A stretch of 46,361 nucleotides of DNA from Prochlorococcus sp. AG-355-P16. GTDB lineage: Bacteria > Cyanobacteriota > Cyanobacteriia > PCC-6307 > Cyanobiaceae. The position numbers and the translations under genes were made by a program. Positions within the stretch are counted from its first letter, which is position 1, and each line of letters starts with the position of its first letter. The stretch spans positions 1 to 46,361 of the forward strand of contig QCEQ01000011.1 of assembly GCA_003278525.1 (NCBI GenBank). Direction: 5' to 3'. Of the stretch, positions 1 to 7,595 are shown piece after piece. The notes beneath the pieces are model-generated. The model saw nothing but the letters and a program-made list of their open reading frames with translations, was not told where the DNA came from and made no database searches.

Positions 1-708
1 ATCAAAGGGGTTTATTTTTCTATACTTACTCAAGCTTCTCTTCTTGTATTCTTTAACTTCTTTAATGGACAACAAAAACTTATAAATGGAACAAATGGAT
101 TAAAAACAGATGTAACACAATTAATTGGTCAGATGGTAGGCTCTGAGTCTATGCAAAGAATATTCTTTTGGGTAACCGCCATACTAGTAATAGGCGCATG
201 GTTTTTTGCAAAGTGGGTAGTTAAAGGAAGATTTGGAAATATCCTTATAGGAATACGAGATGATGAACCAAGAGTTAGGTTTACAGGATACAACCCAGTT
301 ATATTCAAGACGATAATATTTTCTATTGCTGGAGGACTCGCTGGAATTTCAGGAGCTTTATATACCGTTCAGTCTGGAATAGTATCCCCTCAATTTATGA
401 CGGTTCCATTTTCTATAGAAATGGTTATATGGGTTGCTGTTGGAGGAAGAGGAACTTTATTGGGAGCGATACTAGGAGCAGTTTTCATCAACTATGCAAA
501 AAGTCTTGTAAGTGAAGCTTTACCTGCTAGTTGGATGTTTATTCAGGGAGGGTTATTTATATTGGTTGTAACAGCCCTGCCAGAAGGAGTTTTAGGATGG
601 ATTCAAAGAGATGGTCCTAGGAATCTTCTTCAAAGGTTTGGTTTGAAAAGGAAGATTGAAACCTACCCAAGCTTAGAAGTTAATAATAAGGAGGGGAATA
701 ATGAATAA
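1..708 (+). CDS. urtC: Urea ABC transporter permease UrtC (5' end outside window)
   Basis: Second permease subunit of the urea importer UrtABCDE in the inner membrane. The reading frame is open from base 1, so the 5' part of the gene lies upstream and the ATG at 133 is an internal methionine. What remains is hydrophobic with several membrane spans. It carries the conserved branched-chain-amino-acid/urea permease segments RDDEPRVRFTGYNP and AGGLAGISGALYTVQSG, and a glycine-rich VAVGGRGTLLGAILGA stretch. The family call also rests on the two ATPase genes that follow directly. The stop overlaps the urtD start by 8 bp, which suggests translational coupling. Family knowledge: urt operons of marine cyanobacteria are usually NtcA-controlled, but that promoter would be upstream of this window. 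Confidence 0.93.
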   Translation: MKGVYFSILTQASLLVFFNFFNGQQKLINGTNGLKTDVTQLIGQMVGSESMQRIFFWVTAILVIGAWFFAKWVVKGRFGNILIGIRDDEPRVRFTGYNPVIFKTIIFSIAGGLAGISGALYTVQSGIVSPQFMTVPFSIEMVIWVAVGGRGTLLGAILGAVFINYAKSLVSEALPASWMFIQGGLFILVVTALPEGVLGWIQRDGPRNLLQRFGLKRKIETYPSLEVNNKEGNNE

Positions 709-1450
709 TAAAGATCTTTTGAATTTAATAGATATTACTGTTAGTTTCGAGGGTTTTTTAGCTCTCAACAAACTTAATTTAAAATTGAAGAAAGGAGAAT
801 TAAGAGCTGTAATAGGACCAAATGGCGCAGGTAAAACAACATTTCTTGATGTAATTACTGGAAAGGTTAAGCCAACAAATGGTGAGGTAATTTTTAAAGG
901 AAAATCATTAGTAGGTAGAAAGGAGCATAAAATAGCCAGACTTGGTGTTGGAAGAAAGTTCCAAAGTCCAAGAATCTTTGAAAATCTAACAGTTAAAGAA
1001 AATCTTGAAATATCGGTGACAACTCCTAAAAGTCCCTTAAACCTTATAAATAAAAGTATTAAGGATGAGCAGCTTAATGAGATTGATCGCCTTATGAAGA
1101 TTGTTAATTTAGCTCAAAAAGTTAATTCTAAAGCTGGATCTTTATCACATGGCCAAAAACAATGGCTCGAGATTGCCATGTTAGTAGGTCAGAAGCCAGA
1201 TTTAATGTTAGTTGATGAACCTGTTGCCGGTTTGACTGATGAAGAAACTGATCTTACAGCTGATTTATTAAAATCTTTATCAGGAGAAAATACTGTAGTA
1301 GTAATTGATCACGATATGGAATTTATAAGAAGACTTGATAGCAATGTTTCAGTATTAAATCAGGGCACAGTATTATGTGAGGGAACGATGGAAACCATAC
1401 AAAAAGACAAAAAAGTTATTGATGTTTATTTAGGAAGACCCGAGGACTAG
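701..1450 (+). CDS. urtD: Urea ABC transporter ATP-binding protein UrtD
   Basis: One of two ATPases that power urea import (LivG-like). Visible motifs are Walker A GPNGAGKTT near residue 40, the signature LSHGQKQ (the LSHGQ variant usual in this subfamily rather than LSGGQ), Walker B LMLVDEPVAGL, and an H-loop in VVIDHDMEF. The 249-residue length is normal. A strong ribosome site (GGAGGGG) lies just before the ATG at 701, inside the end of urtC. The stop is 2 bp before urtE, so urtC-D-E read as one transcript. Confidence 0.95.
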   Translation: MNNKDLLNLIDITVSFEGFLALNKLNLKLKKGELRAVIGPNGAGKTTFLDVITGKVKPTNGEVIFKGKSLVGRKEHKIARLGVGRKFQSPRIFENLTVKENLEISVTTPKSPLNLINKSIKDEQLNEIDRLMKIVNLAQKVNSKAGSLSHGQKQWLEIAMLVGQKPDLMLVDEPVAGLTDEETDLTADLLKSLSGENTVVVIDHDMEFIRRLDSNVSVLNQGTVLCEGTMETIQKDKKVIDVYLGRPED

Positions 1451-1452
1451 TT

Positions 1453-2163
1453 ATGGAAAATTTACTCGAAATAAAATCCTTAAATACTTACTATGGCGAG
1501 AGTCATATTCTTAGAGATGTAGATTTAAATGTTAAATCAGGAGAAATGGTTTGTTTGATTGGAAGAAATGGAGTTGGCAAAACAACCTTATTGAAATCAC
1601 TAATTGGTTTGTTAAAACAAAAAACAGGCGATATCTATTTGATTGGTGAAAATATCAACAGAAAAGCACCTCATCAGAGGGCTAGAAAGGGAATGGCTTA
1701 CGTTCCTCAAGGGAGAGAAATTATTCCATACCTGTCAGTTGAAGAGAATCTTATGTTAGGGATGGAGTCTCTGCAAGGTGGATTATCTAAGAACAAGAAA
1801 ATAGATCCATTTATCTATGATCTCTTCCCAATCCTAAAAGATTTTCTTCAAAGGAAAGGAGGAGATCTTAGTGGAGGACAACAACAGCAATTAGCTATCG
1901 CAAGAGCATTGCTAGGCAAACCTCAACTTCTATTACTTGACGAACCTACGGAAGGTATTCAGCCAAATATAGTTTTAGACATTGAAAATGCAATTAAGCA
2001 GATAATTAGAGATAAAGGAATTGGTGTTTTATTAGTTGAACAACATTTGCATTTTGTAAGACAAGCAAATAGATATTATGCTATGCAACGCGGAGGCATT
2101 GTCGCAAGCGGAAATACTAATGAGTTGAGTCAAGCGGTTATTGATAAATTCTTGAGTGTTTAA
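1453..2163 (+). CDS. urtE: Urea ABC transporter ATP-binding protein UrtE
   Basis: Second ATPase of the urea importer (LivF-like), 236 residues. Visible motifs are Walker A GRNGVGKTT, signature LSGGQQQQLAIARAL, Walker B LLLLDEPTEGIQP and H-loop VEQHLHF. It starts 2 bp after urtD. This is the last gene of the operon. No convincing hairpin terminator follows, and a convergent small gene begins only about 30 bp downstream. Confidence 0.95.
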   Translation: MENLLEIKSLNTYYGESHILRDVDLNVKSGEMVCLIGRNGVGKTTLLKSLIGLLKQKTGDIYLIGENINRKAPHQRARKGMAYVPQGREIIPYLSVEENLMLGMESLQGGLSKNKKIDPFIYDLFPILKDFLQRKGGDLSGGQQQQLAIARALLGKPQLLLLDEPTEGIQPNIVLDIENAIKQIIRDKGIGVLLVEQHLHFVRQANRYYAMQRGGIVASGNTNELSQAVIDKFLSV

Positions 2164-2195
2164 ATAAATTATCCAGATTACTTAAAAACTTTTAT

Positions 2196-2375
2196 TCATT
2201 TTTCGCATCTTATTAGGTCAATACTGTTTGGATGTTCTTTTATATACATATTAAATTCCATTGCTAGTGTTCTAGCCTCGTAAGCGTCAGAAGCATAAAA
2301 ACAATTTTCTAATCTTATATTTTGAAAATCACGGTAATGCACTGTATATGGCTTCAACATATTATTTTTGTTCAT
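2196..2375 (-). CDS. Conserved-looking 59-aa protein of unknown function
   Basis: A 59-codon frame (ATG at 2375, TGA at 2196) on the strand facing urtE. The translation begins MNKNNMLKPYTVHYRDF and ends NSIDLIRCEK. Its composition is balanced (tyrosine, arginine, glutamate) with no membrane span, which is unlike random A/T-rich translation. The segment CFYASDAYEARTLAMEF looks like a short helix. I do not recognise a family. The gene is convergent with the urt operon. Confidence 0.55.
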   Translation of the reverse strand: MNKNNMLKPYTVHYRDFQNIRLENCFYASDAYEARTLAMEFNMYIKEHPNSIDLIRCEK

Positions 2376-2516
2376 TTTAATTTGCTAAAAAGCAATTATG
2401 TATATTTCAACCATGCATATATTCGTAAATTTAAAGCACAACTTTTGTTGTTATCAAAATATATTGACTTAAATTATGTAATTAAAAATACTTTATAAAG
2501 ACAAAAAGTAATTAAT

Positions 2517-2627
2517 CTATTTTTTTTTATTTTTAGAATCTTGCTTTTTACCTTCTATTAAAAAAACAAATTTTGATAAAATATATCCAAACACTGGGAC
2601 CCAAAACTTTTCATAAATAAATTTCAT
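2517..2627 (-). CDS. Possible 36-aa membrane microprotein
   Basis: Short frame with ATG at 2627 and TAG at 2517. The translation begins MKFIYEKFWVPVFGYILSK, continues as a hydrophobic helix (FVFLIEG) and ends in a lysine-rich tail. A single amphipathic or membrane helix with a basic C-terminus is typical of picocyanobacterial microproteins. In A/T-rich DNA such frames also arise by chance, so support is limited. It starts 7 bp after the stop of the 74-aa gene on the same strand and could be co-transcribed with it. Confidence 0.4.
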   Translation of the reverse strand: MKFIYEKFWVPVFGYILSKFVFLIEGKKQDSKNKKK

Positions 2628-2633
2628 AAAAAA

Positions 2634-2858
2634 TTAAGCAGCTATTGATTCGTTATCTTCAATTTTAGTTTTATTAATACACTTCAAATCTGTTGAATTA
2701 AATAAATGCTGGATAAGCAGAAAATCAAGTTCCCCTTTCAACAAATTAACATCAGATGAAAGTAGATCATCAACAAAATCATCAAAAGTATCTGAAAGAA
2801 GATTCACAATTAGAAAAATTATTTTTGATATTATCATCGCATTAACAATAAAAGTCAA
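2634..2858 (-). CDS. Hypothetical 74-aa protein with N-terminal hydrophobic helix
   Basis: ATG at 2858. The N-terminus (residues 1-22, MTFIVNAMIISKIIFLIVNL) is a hydrophobic helix that could be a membrane anchor. An acidic stretch DTFDDFVDDLL follows, then a soluble tail. No family recognised. It lies between two other small minus-strand frames in a region lacking any long gene. Moderate support only. Confidence 0.45.
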   Translation of the reverse strand: MTFIVNAMIISKIIFLIVNLLSDTFDDFVDDLLSSDVNLLKGELDFLLIQHLFNSTDLKCINKTKIEDNESIAA

Positions 2859-2990
2859 CCAAATTCTAAAATTAGCTTTTGGATTTTTTGAAAATTAATT
2901 AATAAAGACTAAAAAATTAAATAATAAATATAAACAAGCAAAATAACAGATTTAATACAAAGCTTAGGGTTTTTGAATTAAATTTCATTA

Positions 2991-3083
2991 TCATGCTTTT
3001 CTTAATTTTATATCTCTCCTGATTTGCATTATCAAAACGACAATAAACATATTTGCTAAGAAGAAATTTAAAGGATTCATCAT
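2991..3083 (-). CDS. Possible 30-aa single-span microprotein
   Basis: Very short frame (ATG-ATG at 3083-3078, TGA at 2991) reading MMNPLNFFLANMFIVVLIM and then a basic tail with RRDIKLRKA. One membrane helix with a positively charged end is a common microprotein layout in this group, and an AAGG stretch lies a few bases before the start codon. At this length a chance frame cannot be excluded. The flanking bases from 3084 to 3209 show no other gene. Confidence 0.28.
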   Translation of the reverse strand: MMNPLNFFLANMFIVVLIMQIRRDIKLRKA

Positions 3084-3209
3084 CAAACCTTTTAATATAT
3101 TTATAGCAAAACTATAGATGTGCCAATTAGGAAACAATCACTTAAAAAATTATTAAAAGTAATAAATTGCATAGCAATCAAATTTGATATTAATAACTAA
3201 TTTTAAATA

Positions 3210-3524
3210 TTATTTTTTAATTAGCTCGAAGTAACCATTTTTATTTAATAAGTACTTATCAAACCAAAGGCTTAATAGATTGTCTAATCCTATTCCATTC
3301 ATTTTATTTATTTGCGATGTCTTATAGTCTGATAGTGCAAGCAATAAATACGGAAAAATCATATCAGAAACTCCTTTGGGCAGTTTCTCCAAAGGTACTC
3401 CATGCGCTCTATCCCATAAAATTTGCATATCCTGAGAGAACAAAGAACTCCAATAACTAAAATTACAATATAACTTTTCTGGAGGGAGTAGATTTACAGA
3501 TGGGACTGGGAGAGATGAATTCAT
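3210..3524 (-). CDS. Hypothetical 104-aa soluble protein
   Basis: ATG at 3524. The 104-residue product is rich in aromatic residues and leucine (FSYWSSLFSQDMQILWDRAHG, MIFPYLLLALSDYK, LLSLWFDKYLLNKNG). It has no signal peptide or clear membrane span and looks like an all-helical soluble domain. No family recognised. It lies downstream of, and on the same strand as, the ribbon-helix-helix-like gene. A cluster of ACACTT half-sites (3627-3658) is in the region before its start, so regulation by that protein is a reasonable guess. Confidence 0.62.
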   Translation of the reverse strand: MNSSLPVPSVNLLPPEKLYCNFSYWSSLFSQDMQILWDRAHGVPLEKLPKGVSDMIFPYLLLALSDYKTSQINKMNGIGLDNLLSLWFDKYLLNKNGYFELIKK

Positions 3525-3626
3525 AGGAATAAATATTTTATAGATTAAATGAATTTAGGTTTTGAAATGTCGAAAAATAACTTTAATATGCGAATCTCAT
3601 ATAAATACAAATTAACTTTAACGCAC

Positions 3627-3658
3627 AGTGTAACACTTAGCAACACTTTATTAAGTGT
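3627..3658. promoter_or_regulatory. Cluster of four ACACT(T) half-sites, possible operator
   Basis: Within 32 bp the pentamer ACACT occurs twice forward (3633-3637 and 3643-3647, exactly 10 bp apart) and twice reversed as AGTGT (3627-3631 and 3654-3658). The outer pair forms AACACTT-TATT-AAGTGTT (3642-3658). The run covers the last codons of the ribbon-helix-helix-like gene and sits about 105-130 bp before the next minus-strand gene. One-turn spacing of short repeats is how MetJ/Arc-type proteins bind DNA. The operator role is inferred. Confidence 0.42.
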
Positions 3659-4049
3659 TATATTTATCCATCATTTCCTGAAATTTTAGGAATGATAAAA
3701 ACCTTTTATAAGTTTGCAAATCAAAAGCCTCTTGATTCTCCTCATTTAAATGGGTTGATTTACTAGGAATAAAATGCTTGCCTAAGTTATTATCAATTGA
3801 AAGTTTTGCTTTATCTAAAAAGTCACCAGAATTATCAAATAAGTTTTGTAAATTATCTTCATTTTGTAGATATGGTTGACTTGCTTTACCATTTTTTTTG
3901 TTAAACATACCTCTTACAGAAAGTGCTTCTTCTACCAAAATACTTATTATTTTAGAATTACTTAAATTGTTCTCTATGCTCAACTTGTCAATTATTTTCA
4001 TAACATCTTCTCTAGGAATAAAACCAACTCTTTTTTTCTTGGTAGGCAT
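3651..4049 (-). CDS. Ribbon-helix-helix-like small DNA-binding protein (putative regulator)
   Basis: 132 residues. The N-terminal ~45 residues fit a ribbon-helix-helix fold: a basic leader (PTKKKR), a short strand with VGFIPRE, then two helices, DVMKIIDKLSIENNL and NSKIISILVEEALSV, split by a turn. The remaining ~85 residues are polar and lysine/asparagine-rich, with helices at the end. Members of this fold usually act as dimeric repressors or antitoxins. No toxin gene is evident next door: the divergent neighbour is a 51-residue membrane protein. The gene is flanked at both ends by ACACTT/AAGTGT half-sites, consistent with autoregulation. The fold call is by pattern and needs structure prediction. 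Confidence 0.55.
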   Translation of the reverse strand: MPTKKKRVGFIPREDVMKIIDKLSIENNLSNSKIISILVEEALSVRGMFNKKNGKASQPYLQNEDNLQNLFDNSGDFLDKAKLSIDNNLGKHFIPSKSTHLNEENQEAFDLQTYKRFLSFLKFQEMMDKYNT

Positions 4050-4070
4050 TTAAAGATTAATTAAAGTTCA

Positions 4071-4097
4071 GCACTTGACTGTAATAAGTGTTGCACT
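4071..4097. promoter_or_regulatory. Half-sites between divergent genes, possible operator
   Basis: The 70-bp gap between the ribbon-helix-helix-like gene (start 4049, minus) and the 51-aa gene (start 4120, plus) contains GCACTT (4071-4076), AAGTGTTGC (4086-4094) and CACT (4094-4097). AAGTGTTGC is the exact reverse complement of GCAACACTT at 3640-3648, beyond the other end of the regulator gene. A shared operator controlling both divergent genes is inferred, not shown. Confidence 0.4.
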
Positions 4098-4119
4098 ATA
4101 TTCATTATAAGTCAATTAA

Positions 4120-4275
4120 ATGCTAATGATTTTACCAACAACATTACTTTTAGGAGCCCTTGGATATCTTTTCTACACCTCAAAAAAAGAACTCTCACTA
4201 GATCACCATGACCATCTAGAAAACCAAAAAGAGAATGATGATTTGTATAAAGATTTGGAAGATCTATTTATTTAA
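4120..4275 (+). CDS. 51-aa single-span membrane protein, unknown function
   Basis: ATG at 4120, TAA at 4273. Residues 1-20 (MLMILPTTLLLGALGYLFYT) form one membrane helix. A hydrophilic tail follows with a His/Asp patch (DHHDHLE) and acidic residues to the end (DLYKDLEDLFI). The patch could bind a metal, but that is speculation. The gene is divergent from the ribbon-helix-helix-like regulator and shares its 70-bp promoter region. Confidence 0.5.
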   Translation: MLMILPTTLLLGALGYLFYTSKKELSLDHHDHLENQKENDDLYKDLEDLFI

Positions 4276-4368
4276 AATTACTGTATATGCATTAAAGAAC
4301 TTTGTTTCTTGACTAAAGATATACAAAACCTTAAACATAATTAGAATGATAATAAAGCTATAAATTAA

Positions 4369-4665
4369 ATGACTGTCCATCAAGATTACGAAATAAAAAT
4401 CAATCTAAATGAATTGATTGAGAAGAGAATTCCATGTTGTGATTTACTTCATCCAGATCATTGTCTAACAGAACAACAAGTCTCTGAAATTGCACACGAT
4501 ATACGTATGGATTTAAATTTGCATGATCTTTATAAGCAAGTGGATAAACACATCATGAATTATGTAAATGCAGCTGGTATTGATAACAAAGATCATTGGG
4601 TTGAACCTCATCTTCCAGATTTGGAGAGAGATTTAAAAGAAGAAGTAGGTATAGAGTTTGATTAA
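4369..4665 (+). CDS. Hypothetical 98-aa soluble protein
   Basis: ATG at 4369. The 98-residue protein has no membrane span and begins MTVHQDYEIKINLNELIEK. It has a Cys/His patch (RIPCCDLLHPDHC, residues 20-32) that resembles a metal-binding loop, followed by helical segments (EQQVSEIAHDIRMDLNLHDLYKQ) and an acidic C-terminus. Codon and amino-acid use look genuinely coding. No family recognised. Confidence 0.65.
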   Translation: MTVHQDYEIKINLNELIEKRIPCCDLLHPDHCLTEQQVSEIAHDIRMDLNLHDLYKQVDKHIMNYVNAAGIDNKDHWVEPHLPDLERDLKEEVGIEFD

Positions 4666-4684
4666 ACTTTGCTTCTAAAAAAGA

Positions 4685-4834
4685 TTAATATATGTATTTT
4701 TTTTCTAAATCATCTATTAATTTATAGATACTTTTAGCTGATCTTTTTCTTTTTTTTAAAATTGTAAAAAATATGGATCCAATCAATATTAGAAAAATAG
4801 GTGTGAAAATAATAATTTCATGACTCATAACCAT
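4685..4834 (-). CDS. 49-aa single-span membrane protein, unknown function
   Basis: Two in-frame ATGs (4834 and 4828) give 49 or 47 residues; the stop is TAA at 4685. One membrane helix (EIIIFTPIFLILIGSIFFTIL) is followed by a strongly basic stretch (KKRKRSAK), then a helical tail ending YIY. The positive-inside rule predicts the C-terminus in the cytoplasm. It belongs to the cluster of single-span microproteins between 2.2 and 6.1 kb. No family recognised. Confidence 0.5.
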   Translation of the reverse strand: MVMSHEIIIFTPIFLILIGSIFFTILKKRKRSAKSIYKLIDDLEKKYIY

Positions 4835-5001
4835 CAAACATAGATATATTATATAAATTATGAAAAACTCTAACTCAATAAAATAGGTACTTTATACAAA
4901 TATATTTCACTATAAACAATTAAGAATTTTTATAAAGAAGTGAAAGAATTTAAAATTTTTTGTAAATTATGTAGATATAAATTTTTAAATCAATAGAGAT
5001 A

Positions 5002-5184
5002 ATGAATAATTATTTTGCCTTAACAGTAACTGAGATGGGGATCGGTAAAATAGAGTTAGTAGTTATTGGCGCAGTAATTTTAATATTTCCAATTTTATTT
5101 GTTTATGCATCTAAAAATCTTGATGCTAAGGGTGTTTTCGAATGGATGATGGAAAAACCCAATGATTGGATAGGTAAAAAATAA
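5002..5184 (+). CDS. 60-aa single-span membrane protein, unknown function
   Basis: Starts at the ATG at 5002 or possibly at the methionine 11 codons later (MGIGKIEL). A membrane helix (ELVVIGAVILIFPILFVYA) is followed by a conserved-looking polar tail, NLDAKGVFEWMMEKPNDWIG. The tail has several tryptophans and a Pro-Asn-Asp turn that would not be expected in a chance frame. Convergent with the secreted protein at 5207-5548. Confidence 0.6.
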   Translation: MNNYFALTVTEMGIGKIELVVIGAVILIFPILFVYASKNLDAKGVFEWMMEKPNDWIGKK

Positions 5185-5206
5185 GCCTCTAAAAATTTAC
5201 ATTTTT

Positions 5207-5548
5207 CTAGTTAAATTTTAAATTTTCTAAATTACTTAAAGCAAAATCATAAACCTGGCAATTATTTTCTAAATCATTAACTATTGAATTTTTTAGAAGA
5301 GAATAATCTATCAACTTATTGAGTTTATTATTTTTAAATTCCTTGTTAGTTTCTCCAATAGCAAATGCCAAAGCTCCTTCATAAGAAATTCCGAATTTGG
5401 TAGTGTTGCAGTAAGTTCTAGTGAATTTGTTAGAAATCGTTTTAGTATACTTTTCAAGAGTCTTAGAAGAAGTATCTAATGAGTAAACTGGATTACTAAA
5501 TAGAAAAAGCAAAGTTAAGGTGAATATCGCAAAAACGCTTTTGATCAT
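5207..5548 (-). CDS. Secreted or lumenal 113-aa protein, unknown function
   Basis: ATG at 5548. The N-terminus has a classical signal peptide (MIKSVFAIFTLTLLFLFSNPVYS, cut predicted after about residue 23), so the mature protein of ~90 residues is periplasmic or thylakoid-lumenal. It contains two cysteines (C47 in TYCNTTKFG and one near residue 97 in NNCQVYD) that could form a disulfide. The segment GALAFAIGETNKEFK looks like a buried helix. No family recognised. Confidence 0.62.
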   Translation of the reverse strand: MIKSVFAIFTLTLLFLFSNPVYSLDTSSKTLEKYTKTISNKFTRTYCNTTKFGISYEGALAFAIGETNKEFKNNKLNKLIDYSLLKNSIVNDLENNCQVYDFALSNLENLKFN

Positions 5549-5916
5549 AATATTTCAAAAATTGCAAATTTAATATAGTTTAAAATTTAACTCTGCAGAC
5601 TATGTTTTATTAAAAATTATAGAAATTAAAAATTTATTAACTAAAAAGGCTATTTCATATTTTGGATGATAAAAACTCTCTAAATGAGTATTTTATAGTT
5701 TGAATTTTTTTTGGTAATTTTTTTAAAAAACGCCTAAATGCTTTTGGCATAATAAAAAATCCATATCCATAATTAATATTTAACAAATAATACATGGATA
5801 TTCAATAAATAATTATCCAAAAATAAGTAAATTAATTATTAAATATATGGATTGAGCTATGGAAATGTATTTAAACATGAATTATTGTTTAATTAAGTAT
5901 TAAATACAAAATTAAT
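5549..5916. other. 368-bp intergenic stretch without a recognisable gene
   Basis: Very A/T-rich, with stop codons in all frames. The only structure I see is a weak inverted repeat (TGGATA at about 5793 and TATCCA at about 5815) and another copy of TGGATTG further on. It probably holds the promoter of the 64-aa gene at 5917 and of the minus-strand gene ending at 5207. No tRNA, rho-independent terminator or known small-RNA signature was seen. Confidence 0.5.
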
Positions 5917-6111
5917 ATGGCACTACCAGAACTTATTTATGCTCCTATAGATGGAGGAACAATACATAGATATGAAATTAGTGGTGGCAAGAGAAAATTT
6001 TTAAGATTTATAGGTTGTTATTTGGGTCAATGTAATTTCCACAAAAATATTGATGATGCTATTGATTACATAAAAAATTTGAAAGAATCACAAAAGATAC
6101 AAAAAACATGA
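5917..6111 (+). CDS. Conserved-looking 64-aa soluble protein
   Basis: ATG at 5917. It reads as a small compact domain: MALPELIYAPIDGGTIHRYE, then strands around GGKRKFLRFIGCYLGQCNF, and a terminal helix DDAIDYIKNLKES. Two cysteines lie close together (CYLGQC, C-x4-C). The mix of glycine, aromatic and charged residues supports a real gene. No family recognised. Confidence 0.6.
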   Translation: MALPELIYAPIDGGTIHRYEISGGKRKFLRFIGCYLGQCNFHKNIDDAIDYIKNLKESQKIQKT

Positions 6112-6269
6112 AATAAAGATACATAGATACGAAAGAGATTCAATATTTTTCGATAACTAGATAATTATTGCTACAAATAATAGAGAATTTTCTTTTTATA
6201 AGAAATTGATTATTTACTTGGGTTATAGTTCCGAAAGATAAACAGTCATAAAAAAAAAGAAATTAATTT

Positions 6270-7592
6270 ATGGAAAACAGACAAATTAATTTTTTTAAAT
6301 CAAAAGACTTTAATACCGTTCTTAAGCCATTTAAAAAAGGAACGGTAGTAAATATTGACTCGTTTGATATTAGAGAAAATCAAAAAGATTTAAATATAGG
6401 TTTATTTGGTTGGTATGCAATTTGTCCCTCTAAAGAACTAAAAAAAAATAAGCTATATTATTTTTCACTTTATGATGAGCCTCTTGTTCTTTATAGAGAT
6501 GAAAATAAAAACGTTAGGTGCATTAAAAATATTTGTCCACATAGAGGGGCCTCCTTTTTTGGAGGGACATTATCAGATGGAGTAATAACCTGCCCATATC
6601 ATGGAGCTAAGTTTTCATCTGGAGGAAGTTGCCAAAATCTCGACAGAATAACCTGTCGCCATATAGTTGATAATAACTACGATAACTACGCCAAAAGAAT
6701 CCATTTATCTCAATACAAAACATCAGAAAAAAATGGATATATTTTTGTTCATTTTTCTAAAAAATCTGAGACTGATTTAAATAATATAAGTGAAGACACA
6801 CCAATAAGTAACTACGAATTATTAGAAAATGGTTTTTTACATAAGGATTATGTCTTTGAGGAGGTATTAGTCGACTTCAAATGTGATTGGTCAAGGATTA
6901 TTGAAAATCACCTAGATATACTTCATATCTTTTGGGTTCATGGCGATACAATCCCGGATAAAGATGTGAATAAAAACGTATTAGTTAGTTTTAATCAGAA
7001 AATTAATATTAATCCCAAATACATTGAAAGTATTTATTACTACAAGAATGACCCTACAAAAGAATTTATTAGGATAAAATACATACCTCCAGGAAGGATA
7101 TTAATTTACAAAGGCGATCCTTCTTCATCAAGATATTTACAAGTTTTAGATCATATCCCTCTAGGAAACAACAAAGCAAGAGTAATAGTGAGACACTATA
7201 GGAAATTTCTACAAAATAAACTCCTTAATAATCTCTTATTATTTAAAGAGACTCAAAGAAAGATTTTTTATAAGATATTCGATGAGGATTATATGATCTT
7301 AAAAACACAAACATATAATCACGATATGGGATTTATAAGTAAGGATGAAATTAAATTATTGGGAGAAGATAGGATAATAAATTATTTTTGGAAGTGGTAC
7401 AAGAAGTCTGAAGATAGAGATGAACCATGGAAAAATATTAATAACACCCGAAATCTTGATGTATATGACAAAGTGATATTGAAATATCCTCCTGAGATAA
7501 AAAAGTTAGAAATTGCAAATAATATAGATATTATTAGAAAAACATTTGTAAGATTTGCTGCTCCACTTATACTTTTTATGTTAATAATATAA
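6270..7592 (+). CDS. Rieske non-heme iron oxygenase, PaO/CAO-like, with C-terminal membrane anchor
   Basis: 440 residues. The Rieske [2Fe-2S] ligands are clear: C89-P-H91, then 16 residues, then C108-P-Y-H111 (pattern CxH-x16-CxxH). The catalytic mononuclear iron site is N213-x2-D216-x2-H219-x4-H224, the canonical motif of terminal oxygenases. The last ~15 residues (FAAPLILFMLII) form a membrane anchor, as in the pheophorbide a oxygenase / chlorophyllide a oxygenase / Tic55 group. Family knowledge: these hydroxylate tetrapyrroles or other lipophilic substrates at membranes, using ferredoxin electrons. The substrate cannot be read from sequence. It is followed 3 bp later by a 33-aa membrane peptide and then an ABC ATPase, so it probably belongs to a three-gene operon. 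Confidence 0.85.
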   Translation: MENRQINFFKSKDFNTVLKPFKKGTVVNIDSFDIRENQKDLNIGLFGWYAICPSKELKKNKLYYFSLYDEPLVLYRDENKNVRCIKNICPHRGASFFGGTLSDGVITCPYHGAKFSSGGSCQNLDRITCRHIVDNNYDNYAKRIHLSQYKTSEKNGYIFVHFSKKSETDLNNISEDTPISNYELLENGFLHKDYVFEEVLVDFKCDWSRIIENHLDILHIFWVHGDTIPDKDVNKNVLVSFNQKININPKYIESIYYYKNDPTKEFIRIKYIPPGRILIYKGDPSSSRYLQVLDHIPLGNNKARVIVRHYRKFLQNKLLNNLLLFKETQRKIFYKIFDEDYMILKTQTYNHDMGFISKDEIKLLGEDRIINYFWKWYKKSEDRDEPWKNINNTRNLDVYDKVILKYPPEIKKLEIANNIDIIRKTFVRFAAPLILFMLII

Positions 7593-7595
7593 TTT

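Noticed and set aside
133..708. A separate 191-aa gene starting at the ATG at 133
   Set aside because: The same frame is open upstream to base 1 and encodes UrtC-like sequence there, so the ATG is internal to a truncated urtC.
2478..2491. GTA-N8-TAC (NtcA-type core) between two tiny minus-strand genes
   Set aside because: This 6-base pattern is expected more than ten times per window by chance in such A/T-rich DNA and no gene of clear nitrogen function lies next to it.
3130..3150. An AGGAAACA stretch reminiscent of Yfr2-family small RNAs
   Set aside because: No stable hairpin or terminator around it, so no RNA gene can be supported.
3101..3172. A 23-aa minus-strand frame before the possible 30-aa microprotein
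   Set aside because: Too short, no ribosome site, and no feature beyond a hydrophobic stretch in A/T-rich DNA.
3567..3690. A 40-aa plus-strand frame antisense to the 3' end of the ribbon-helix-helix-like gene
   Set aside because: No ribosome site, odd composition, and complete overlap with the better-supported minus-strand gene.
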